Of a DNA stretch of 20,934 nucleotides, positions 1 to 6,167 are shown piece after piece. Source of the stretch: Kiritimatiellia bacterium (GTDB lineage: Bacteria > Verrucomicrobiota > Kiritimatiellia > RFP12 > UBA1067); contig CAJGDE010000023.1 of assembly GCA_904502135.1 (NCBI GenBank), forward strand, positions 1 to 20,934. The letters run 5' to 3'. The position numbers were made by a program, and so were the translations under genes. The notes under the pieces are model-generated. The model was not told the origin of the DNA, did not search any database, and saw only the letters and a program-made list of their open reading frames with translations. Positions within the stretch are counted from its first letter, which is position 1. The number at the start of each line of letters is the position of its first letter.

Positions 1-327
1 GATAGCGCCATCCATCTGAGCAGCGCCGGTAATCATGTTCTTGACGTAGTCGGCGTGGCCGGGGCAGTCAACGTGCGCATAGTGGCGGTTATCGGTCGCG
101 TATTCAACGTGTGAAGAGGCGATCGTCAAAATCTTGGTAGCGTCACGACGGCCGGCGGACTCGGAAGCCTTGGCGACCTGATCGTACTTGATTTCGTCGC
201 AGAGACCCTTGAGGGACTGGACGTGGGTGATAGCGGCCGTAAGAGTGGTCTTACCGTGGTCGACGTGGCCGATAGTGCCGACGTTCACGTGCGGCTTACC
301 GCCGCGATCGAATGTTTCCTTAGCCAT
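1..327 (-). CDS. tuf: Elongation factor Tu, N-terminal part (runs off the window)
   Basis: EF-Tu is the GTPase that delivers aminoacyl-tRNA to the ribosome. The 109 residues visible include the P-loop GHVDHGKT (residues 20-27), the switch II motif DCPGHADY (87-94) and the stretch KNMITGAAQMDGA that follows. The start is ATG at 327, with AGGAGT about 6 nt upstream. The gene is cut by the left window edge, so domains 2 and 3 are not seen. The odd part is switch I. The usual segment ending in EKARGITI is replaced by residues 53-70, reading KASESAGRRDATKILTIA, about 5 residues longer, and then the normal SSHVEY resumes. Thr68 probably takes the place of the conserved Mg-coordinating threonine. 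The gene lies 57 bp downstream of tRNA-Thr and is probably co-transcribed with it. Identity is certain; the meaning of the switch change is not. Confidence 0.98.
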   Translation of the reverse strand, partial: MAKETFDRGGKPHVNVGTIGHVDHGKTTLTAAITHVQSLKGLCDEIKYDQVAKASESAGRRDATKILTIASSHVEYATDNRHYAHVDCPGHADYVKNMITGAAQMDGAI

Positions 328-384
328 TTTACTGACTCCTGTGAGTTATGTTTGTTGTCTTCTATTCTTGTTGTCGCCCCCTCA

Positions 385-460
385 TGGAGCCACCTAACGG
401 AATCGAACCGTCGACCTCATCCTTACCAAGGATGTGCTCTACCTACTGAGCTAAAGTGGC
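385..460 (-). tRNA. tRNA-Thr (anticodon GGT), CCA encoded
   Basis: Reading leftwards from 460, the 76-nt sequence folds into a full cloverleaf. The acceptor stem pairs GCCACTT with AGGTGGC (7 pairs including one G-U), the D-arm contains the usual AGCTCAGT...GGTAGAGC, the anticodon stem CATCC/GGATG encloses the loop TTGGTAA, and the T-arm contains GGTTCGATTCC. The anticodon GGT reads ACC and ACU. The 3' CCA is genomically encoded at 387-385. A tRNA-Thr directly upstream of tuf recalls the thrT-tufB arrangement of E. coli, so co-transcription and processing of a tRNA-tuf transcript is likely. Confidence 0.96.
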
Positions 461-484
461 CTCTTTTGAGACGAAAACTCGCAT

Positions 485-496
485 AGTATACCATAA
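485..496 (-). promoter_or_regulatory. Promoter for tRNA-Thr-tuf (extended -10)
   Basis: On the minus strand TTATGGTATACT contains an extended -10 (TG-n-TATACT, hexamer 490-485). A start about 7 nt downstream, near 478, would give a leader of roughly 18 nt before the tRNA 5' end at 460. A TTGCAT sequence 18 nt upstream of the hexamer is a weak -35 (TTG matches only). The same extended -10 form recurs at four other promoters in the window. Confidence 0.6.
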
Positions 497-523
497 ACTG
501 CCTACATTATGCAAGTGGCACAA

Positions 524-535
524 TTATGATATAAT
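524..535 (+). promoter_or_regulatory. Promoter for the 5-formyltetrahydrofolate cyclo-ligase gene (extended -10)
   Basis: TTATGATATAAT on the plus strand gives a perfect extended -10 (TG 527-528, TATAAT 530-535). No good -35 is visible at 16-18 nt spacing. The predicted start near 542 leaves about 30 nt of leader before the ATG at 573. It is divergent from the tRNA-Thr-tuf promoter, with the two -10 hexamers about 40 bp apart, so both units share one 112-bp control region (461-572). Confidence 0.6.
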
Positions 536-572
536 CTTTTCATACTCAGTAATAACCATTATATTTATTCTG

Positions 573-1145
573 ATGAACAATAAAACATTAGACCTGAAGG
601 CGCAGATAAGAGGCGAAATGCGTCTTAAACGCAGAAACCTTTCGCCAGAAGAAAAAGTATTCGCCTCTAAAGACATATCCGAAAAGCTCTCGTCGCTGTT
701 TTTAGGATATTCATCCGTTGCAGTATACTTAGCCGGCAAAGACGAACTTAACTTGACGGATTTCATATTAAGCTGTCTTGAGCGGCAGACAAAAATTTAC
801 GCTCCGAAGTGGGACGGAAAAACCTACAACCTATCGAGGGTTAAAAGCCTCAACAGCGAAGATCTTTGTATGGGGCCGATGAACATCGCCGAGAGCGCCG
901 AAAATGAAATAGTAAATCCAAAAGAAATTGAGCTTTGGATTATCCCCGGCCTCGCATTCACCGAAAATGGCAAACGCCTTGGTTACGGCGGCGGCTGGTA
1001 CGACAGGCTCTTGTCTCAAGCCTCGCACGCGTCAACTAAAGTTGGCGTAGCCTACGACTTTCAAATTGTGCAAGACCTGCCAACCGAGCCTCACGACATT
1101 ACCTTGGATAAAATCATCTGCGCTCGCGGATATCCGCGACAGTAG
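573..1145 (+). CDS. ygfA: 5-formyltetrahydrofolate cyclo-ligase
   Basis: This enzyme converts 5-formyl-THF with ATP to 5,10-methenyl-THF, salvaging folate in the cytoplasm. The 190-residue product has the usual family length. It shows an N-terminal basic helix typical of the family and the signature GLAFTENGKRLGYGGGWYDR at about residues 132-151, which contains the GYGGGxYDR substrate/ATP loop. The frame is open further upstream (to 456), but that extension overlaps the tRNA and the promoter, so the ATG at 573 was chosen. No clear Shine-Dalgarno precedes it. It is the only plus-strand gene in the window and its last 32 bp overlap the end of the convergent dnaX, leaving no room for an intergenic terminator. 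Confidence 0.93.
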   Translation: MNNKTLDLKAQIRGEMRLKRRNLSPEEKVFASKDISEKLSSLFLGYSSVAVYLAGKDELNLTDFILSCLERQTKIYAPKWDGKTYNLSRVKSLNSEDLCMGPMNIAESAENEIVNPKEIELWIIPGLAFTENGKRLGYGGGWYDRLLSQASHASTKVGVAYDFQIVQDLPTEPHDITLDKIICARGYPRQ

Positions 1146-2478
1146 CCCCCGGAATGGCGCTTAAGATTGAATTGAGCTGCGGGTCATCCAATATCGCCTG
1201 CCGAGATGAAAAATCTTTTTCCTTTACGCTTTCGTCTTGCTTAGGGACCGCGACGGACTCTCTTTGAATTTCAGGAACGCTCACAGACACCGAGGGAATT
1301 TGCCCCAACGATATCTCTGGCAGATCGCCTTCGCCTTTAAGAGCTTTAACGGCGCGCATCAACTCTTCTATCGTCGCCACGGTCGCGATGCGAGAAGCGC
1401 GGATAAGAGACATTTCAATAAGAGTTCTTACGCTCAAAACGTACCTAAGCTTATCTTCCATTTCGGCGATCTGATCGCAGACTTTGAATATTCTGCCGGC
1501 ATCGACTCCGCGAGATTGCTCAACCAACGTTTTTATCTGTTCTTGCGTCGCCTCAAGACTTTTCGATTCGGGACCTAACGCCTGAAGAACGACTAAGTTT
1601 CTGAAGTGCGACAAAAGCTCCCCCGAAAGGCGGCGCATATTCTTGCCCGCAGAATCAAATGTCTCAATCGCCTTTAATATCGCCGCGACATCGCCCTTAA
1701 GAACGGCTCCCGCAAGATTCTCAAGCTGCGAGCGCGAGACAAGGCCGAACACTCCAAGAGCATCCTCTTCCGTAACCTTGTCGCCCTTAAAGGATATAAG
1801 CTGATCGAGCGAAGAAAGAGCGTCGCGCATTCCGCCCTCCGCGCCTCTTGCGATAGCTAAAAGAGCGTCCTTCTCCGCATCGATGCCTTCGGCCCGGCAG
1901 ACATGCTCAAGTCTCGAAACAATGTCGTTTGTCTGAATGCGACGCAGATCAAAACGCTGACAGCGCGAAATGATCGTCGCCAAAACCTTGTCGCCTTCGG
2001 TCGTCGCGAAAATAAACCTCACGTACGGCGGCGGCTCTTCAAGCGTTTTAAGCAACGCGTTCCACGCCGCGTTTGAGAGCATATGGCACTCGTCGATTAT
2101 AAATATCTTGTACCGCGACGAGGAAGGCTTAAATTCGACAGCTTCGATTATCGGTTTGACATCCTCTACTTTATTATGGCTGGCCGCATCGAGCTCAGTG
2201 ACGTCTAAACTGCGAGACTGCGCGATCTCACGGCAGTTGACACACTCTCCGCAAGGCTCCGAGCCCTTAGGCGAAAGACAGTTCATCGCCTTGGCAAAAA
2301 TTCGGCTCATGGTCGTCTTGCCGATGCCGCGGGGACCGATAAAAAGATATGCGTTGGCGATACGCCCCGTCTCGATGGCGTGTCTTAAGGTTCTGACAAC
2401 ATGTTCCTGCCCGACGACATCATCAAATGTCATAGGCCGGTATTTCAGCGGCAAAGATATATGAGAGGATTCCTGCAT
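1114..2478 (-). CDS. dnaX: DNA polymerase III clamp-loader ATPase subunit (short, gamma-like DnaX)
   Basis: DnaX is the ATPase of the clamp loader that places the sliding clamp on primed DNA. Visible are the N-terminal LKYRPMTFDDVVGQ motif, Walker A GPRGIGKT (about residues 48-55), a four-cysteine zinc module (C67, C76, C79, C82), Walker B IFIIDECHML, sensor-1 FATTEGDK and the SRC motif (about 171-173). The protein is 454 residues, near the length of E. coli gamma (431) and well short of tau (643), so the tau regions that bind helicase and polymerase are absent. The C-terminus ends in a short conserved-looking tail (DDPQLNSILSAIPGATVADI). A GTG at 2481 is in frame one codon before the ATG at 2478; GGAG lies 9 nt before the ATG. 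It is last in the argF-secA operon, 15-18 bp after pfk. Confidence 0.95.
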   Translation of the reverse strand: MQESSHISLPLKYRPMTFDDVVGQEHVVRTLRHAIETGRIANAYLFIGPRGIGKTTMSRIFAKAMNCLSPKGSEPCGECVNCREIAQSRSLDVTELDAASHNKVEDVKPIIEAVEFKPSSSRYKIFIIDECHMLSNAAWNALLKTLEEPPPYVRFIFATTEGDKVLATIISRCQRFDLRRIQTNDIVSRLEHVCRAEGIDAEKDALLAIARGAEGGMRDALSSLDQLISFKGDKVTEEDALGVFGLVSRSQLENLAGAVLKGDVAAILKAIETFDSAGKNMRRLSGELLSHFRNLVVLQALGPESKSLEATQEQIKTLVEQSRGVDAGRIFKVCDQIAEMEDKLRYVLSVRTLIEMSLIRASRIATVATIEELMRAVKALKGEGDLPEISLGQIPSVSVSVPEIQRESVAVPKQDESVKEKDFSSRQAILDDPQLNSILSAIPGATVADIRERR

Positions 2479-2496
2479 CACGACTTCTCCTTTGAA

Positions 2497-3864
2497 TTAC
2501 GGAGCCATCAAATAGGACTTTCCTCCAGAGTCCTTGAAATAAAACTCCTGTCCGGTAGCATCCATGACGCTGCGCCATAAATCGCTCTTGAGAGAAACGC
2601 TCTGTCTCTCTATGGTAGCTAGACTAATGGGAACGAGCGTATAACTTTCGCCCGTATTGCCCACAACGCAATCCGTTCTGCCCGCCATTGCCGCATGAAC
2701 GGCATTTCTCGCCAGCATATAGCAGCGTATCGCGTCCGTCCCGCGCGCCGGAACAGATCTCACGGTATAACTGGGGTCGAAATACTTGACCGAACTTCTA
2801 ATGCCCTGTTCTTTGAAGTAGGCAGAAATCTTGGCTTTCAAAAACGCGCCGATATCTTTCTTCAGAATATTGCCGCTCGCATCGCGGCGCTCTTCCTCGC
2901 CCTTGATAAGATGCTGCCCGGCTCCCTCCGCCACGACTATGACCGCATGCGACTTTCCGGCGGCGAAGCGCTTTGATAGAGCGGACAAAAGACCGCCGGG
3001 CCCATCCAACTCAAAATGCATCTCGGGAATGAGGCAGAAATTCACGACGGGATTAGCGATAGACGCGTAAGCGGCGATAAAGCCAGAATCACGCCCCATG
3101 AGCTTTACGAGACCTACGCCATGTTCAGTACCCTTGGCCTCGACATGGGCATTTCGGATGACATCGGAGGCTTCAGCGACGGCGGTCTCAAAACCAAAAC
3201 TGCGCCCTACGAACTGGAGATCGTTATCTATCGTTTTGGGTATTCCGATTACGGATATCTTAAGCCCCCTTTTTAGACATTCGCACGAAATGTCGTGAGC
3301 ACAGCGAAGCGAGCCGTCGCCGCCGATGCAGAAAAGAATGTTGATATTCATTCTGACGAGAGTATCAACTATCTCTTCAGTAGGCTGCTGCCCTCTGCTC
3401 GAGCCCAAGACCGTGCCGCCGAGCTCGTGAATCGTATCCACAACATCGGGATTAAGCATAATGGGCTGATGCCCGAAGCGAGGCGAGAGCCCCGCGTAAC
3501 CGTAGCGGATTCCGAAAACGGTTTTAACGCCGTAGTCAAAATAAAGTATTTCAACAAGGCCCTTGATGACGTTGTTAAGACCCGGGCAAAGACCTCCGGC
3601 CGTAACGATGCCGACTCTCGTCCAGTTGGGATCGTGAAAGATCTTTTCCAGAGGTCCCGCTCTTTCAAATGTCGGAGTATGCCCTAAGCGCTCTTCAAGA
3701 TAGTGCAGAAAATTCTTGTTTTCAGTTATCAGAATTCTCTCGCCTGAACATATGAACTCATGGTGATGGACAGGAGAGGCTATCTTGCACTCTCCGAGAG
3801 TCTTAACATCGCAAGAAAAATTTTCTCTGTCGGCAATTATCTTATTTAATGTAGATGTCATCAT
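2497..3864 (-). CDS. pfkA: 6-phosphofructokinase, plant/trypanosome-like PfkA type
   Basis: The enzyme phosphorylates fructose 6-phosphate to fructose 1,6-bisphosphate. The 455-residue protein carries TAGGLCPGLNNVI (88-100), GGDGS (181-185), PKTIDND (209-215), MGRDSGF (256-262) and a C-terminal RSVPARGTDA. It is longer than the 320-residue bacterial PfkA and resembles the long group that includes trypanosome and plant ATP enzymes and PPi enzymes. The phosphoryl donor is mixed by motif: Gly in GGDGS favours ATP, while Lys in PKTIDND is shared with PPi enzymes. The known trypanosome combination (Gly plus Lys) is ATP-dependent, so ATP is my inference. The first ATG (3864) has GGTGAG 9 nt upstream; an adjacent second ATG is possible. 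It starts 10 bp after rmlA and sits 15-18 bp before dnaX. Confidence 0.93.
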   Translation of the reverse strand: MMTSTLNKIIADRENFSCDVKTLGECKIASPVHHHEFICSGERILITENKNFLHYLEERLGHTPTFERAGPLEKIFHDPNWTRVGIVTAGGLCPGLNNVIKGLVEILYFDYGVKTVFGIRYGYAGLSPRFGHQPIMLNPDVVDTIHELGGTVLGSSRGQQPTEEIVDTLVRMNINILFCIGGDGSLRCAHDISCECLKRGLKISVIGIPKTIDNDLQFVGRSFGFETAVAEASDVIRNAHVEAKGTEHGVGLVKLMGRDSGFIAAYASIANPVVNFCLIPEMHFELDGPGGLLSALSKRFAAGKSHAVIVVAEGAGQHLIKGEEERRDASGNILKKDIGAFLKAKISAYFKEQGIRSSVKYFDPSYTVRSVPARGTDAIRCYMLARNAVHAAMAGRTDCVVGNTGESYTLVPISLATIERQSVSLKSDLWRSVMDATGQEFYFKDSGGKSYLMAP

Positions 3865-3874
3865 AATTCTATTC

Positions 3875-4744
3875 TCACCCTTGCAGCGACAAATGTCTCA
3901 AATATCCCCCGTAAGAGGACTTTCCGTACGTATCGGCGATTGCAGCGAGCGCATCGCGATCTATCCATCCGCGCGAATACGCGATCTCTTCTATGCAGCT
4001 CATCTGCAGACCCTGTCTTTCAACGATCGCGCGCACGAAATTCGTGGCATCAGCCAACGATTGATGCGTGCCGGTATCGAGCCACGCGAAACCGCGGCTC
4101 ATTATCTCCACCTTCAACTCTCCCCGGCGCAGATACTCGCGGTTGATATCGGTTATTTCGTACTCGCCGCGGGCGGAAGGCTTTAGAGAAGAGGCGATGT
4201 CGACGACGCTGTTAGGATAGAAGTAAAGCCCCACTACCGCGTAATTTGATTTCGGCTTGTCAGGCTTTTCTTCAAGCGACACAACATTGCCGCTACCGTC
4301 AAATTCCACCACGCCGTAACGCTCGGGGTCGCTGACCCTGTACCCGAAAACCGTAGGCGAGCGCGACGCGCAGGCTTTCATGAGAAGTTCCGGAAGCTGG
4401 GCTCCGTAAAAGATGTTATCCCCGAGAACAAGGCACACGTCATCCTCGCCGATAAACTCGCGCCCGAGAACGAACGCCTGCGCCAGGCCGTTAGGGGTCT
4501 CCTGAATCTTGTACGAAAATTTCATTCCGATCTGCGAGCCGTCTCCCAAAAGTCTCTCAAACATCGGCAGGTCAACCGGAGTAGATATGATGAGCACTTC
4601 GCGGATTCCAGCGAGCATCAAGGTTGAAAGCGGATAAAAAATCATCGGCTTGTCGTAGACCGGCAAAAGCTGCTTTGATACCACTCGCGTCAAGGGATGT
4701 AGACGGCTGCCCGCTCCTCCGGCAAGTATTATCCCCTTCCTCAT
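3875..4744 (-). CDS. rmlA: Glucose-1-phosphate thymidylyltransferase
   Basis: RmlA joins dTTP and glucose 1-phosphate to form dTDP-glucose, the first step to dTDP-L-rhamnose and other envelope sugars. The 289-residue product has the normal length. It opens with GIILAGGAGSRLHPLT (4-19), the nucleotide-binding loop with Arg14, followed by SKQLLPVYDKPM with Lys24, then VLGDNIFYG, EEKPDKPKSNYAVVGLYFY and EITDINREYL, all standard for the short RmlA class. The start ATG at 4744 has a strong AGGAGG upstream. It lies in the argF-dnaX operon, 13 bp after the metallophosphoesterase gene. The other rml genes are not nearby, so its sugar product is not shown here. It has no visible link to the rhamnose catabolic genes at 10.2-12.9 kb. 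Confidence 0.96.
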   Translation of the reverse strand: MRKGIILAGGAGSRLHPLTRVVSKQLLPVYDKPMIFYPLSTLMLAGIREVLIISTPVDLPMFERLLGDGSQIGMKFSYKIQETPNGLAQAFVLGREFIGEDDVCLVLGDNIFYGAQLPELLMKACASRSPTVFGYRVSDPERYGVVEFDGSGNVVSLEEKPDKPKSNYAVVGLYFYPNSVVDIASSLKPSARGEYEITDINREYLRRGELKVEIMSRGFAWLDTGTHQSLADATNFVRAIVERQGLQMSCIEEIAYSRGWIDRDALAAIADTYGKSSYGGYLRHLSLQG

Positions 4745-4757
4745 CTTAGCTTACCTC

Positions 4758-5489
4758 CTACTGCCCTACCGCCAGACGCTCTGCCAGACGCTCAGGGAGA
4801 TTTGCAAGACGAATTCTCTCTTGCGCAGCCTGAATATCGTATTCTATGCGCCTGAATTTCACAAGACGATTGGCCTGATCGTAAATGACGTATGCCGCAC
4901 GCGGATCTCCATCGCGCGGCTGCCCGACGGAACCGACGTTTATAAAATACTTTCTCCCCATCGGCAACTTGAAATCTTGCGCATCGATTCTGTACACGGC
5001 CCCGATCTGTTTTTCATAAATCATCGGGCAATGCGTATGTCCATGAAAACAAAGAGGCGTTATCTGATGCGAAAAATGTGCTTCCGCCTGAAGGTGGTCA
5101 AATACGTATCCGAACTCCTGAGGTCCGTCCATCGTCGCGTGGACAAGAGAAATGCCGGCGGATGTGGCCGTAAAAGGCAGAGACGAAAGGTAGCTTATCT
5201 CGCAGTCTATAAGCTGCCCGCGCGTCCATTCTATGACGGCCGCCGCGTGAGGATTGAAATCCGCAAGATTTCGGCACGATGAAACGTAGTGGTCGTGATT
5301 TCCCATCACAACCGGACACCCAAGGTCTCTGACGATCTTCAGGCACTCGCGAGGGCAGGCGTTATACCCCACAACATCGCCGGTGCAGAGAAAATCCGTC
5401 ACGCCCTCTTTGCGGCAATCATCGAGAACCGCCTCAAGCGCCTCGAGGTTTGAATGTATATCGCCGAAAACCGCAAATACCTTGGCCAT
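4758..5489 (-). CDS. Cytosolic metallophosphoesterase (calcineurin-like, YfcE-type)
   Basis: A 243-residue single-domain phosphoesterase with all five metal-ligand motifs: FGDIHSN (D10, H12), TGDVVGY (D38), GNHDHY (N64, H65), LVHATMDG (H117) and FHGHTHCP (H149, H151, H153). No signal peptide or membrane segment is seen, so it should act in the cytoplasm on an unknown phosphodiester or phosphomonoester. It is clearly related to the N-terminal domain of the membrane-tethered phosphoesterase at 15980-17068, sharing GDVVGY, GHTH and a GSVG-P-R segment near the end. AAGG lies 7 nt before its ATG. It sits between ispD (9 bp) and rmlA (13 bp) in a housekeeping operon, which does not reveal its substrate. 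Confidence 0.88.
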   Translation of the reverse strand: MAKVFAVFGDIHSNLEALEAVLDDCRKEGVTDFLCTGDVVGYNACPRECLKIVRDLGCPVVMGNHDHYVSSCRNLADFNPHAAAVIEWTRGQLIDCEISYLSSLPFTATSAGISLVHATMDGPQEFGYVFDHLQAEAHFSHQITPLCFHGHTHCPMIYEKQIGAVYRIDAQDFKLPMGRKYFINVGSVGQPRDGDPRAAYVIYDQANRLVKFRRIEYDIQAAQERIRLANLPERLAERLAVGQ

Positions 5490-5498
5490 AAAATCGCC

Positions 5499-6167
5499 TT
5501 ACTTAAGAAGTGCTCCCGCGACCTGAAGATCCTCTACGGTCGTAATCTTGAAGTTCGGCTTAAGATTCTCAACCATCTTCACCTGCCCCCCCGCAAGCTC
5601 GATCGCCATGCAGTCGTCGGTCACTTCCCTCTTCTCGAGATTTTTCAAAGCGTCTCTCAAAGCGCGCAGCTGGAAGGCCTGCGGAGTCTGCACGGTCCAG
5701 AGCTTTTCGCGAGGAACGCTTTCGCTCACGATCATAGACTTCTCAGAACGTTTTATCGTGTCGGTGACGGGCTTTGCCAGCGTTACCGCGACATGACGCT
5801 TGAGCATTTTGATCGTCTCGGAGATAAGCTCAGGCGTAACGAGCGGACGAGCCGCGTCATGCACGACCACATTGCGCGTATCTATATCGCAGGCGGCAAG
5901 CCCCGCCGCTACAGACTCCTGACGCTTTGCCCCCCCAGGGACAATCGCATGAATCTTTGAAATTCCGAACATCTTCACGACAGCCTTGGACGCCAGAAGC
6001 TGATCTTTTCTTACCACAAGAACGATCTTGTCGATTTCGCTTGTGCGTTCAAACGCCAAAAGGCTCCATGCGACGACCGGCTTGTTGACAAGGCTCAGAA
6101 AAGCTTTGTCAACTCCGCCGCCCATGCGCTCGGACTTGCCTGCTGCCAAAATTATCGCTGTTGTCAT
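5499..6167 (-). CDS. ispD: 2-C-methyl-D-erythritol 4-phosphate cytidylyltransferase
   Basis: IspD makes CDP-methylerythritol in the MEP pathway of isoprenoid synthesis. The 222-residue product shows IILAAGKSERMGG (5-17), Lys21 in VDKAFLSL, HDAARP (103-108) and TDTIKR (135-140), the CTP- and substrate-binding signatures. The frame extends upstream to 6188, but ATG 6167 was chosen because it starts at the conserved MTTAIILAAG, forms an ATGA overlap with the secA stop codon and has GGGAGAG upstream. Translational coupling to secA is therefore likely. IspF, often adjacent or fused, is not present in the window. Confidence 0.95.
   Translation of the reverse strand: MTTAIILAAGKSERMGGGVDKAFLSLVNKPVVAWSLLAFERTSEIDKIVLVVRKDQLLASKAVVKMFGISKIHAIVPGGAKRQESVAAGLAACDIDTRNVVVHDAARPLVTPELISETIKMLKRHVAVTLAKPVTDTIKRSEKSMIVSESVPREKLWTVQTPQAFQLRALRDALKNLEKREVTDDCMAIELAGGQVKMVENLKPNFKITTVEDLQVAGALLK

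Noticed and set aside
1201..1240. A-rich stretch in dnaX as a programmed frameshift site
   Set aside because: The run reads GGAAAAAG with no standard slippery heptamer, and the zero frame ends naturally in a conserved-looking tail.
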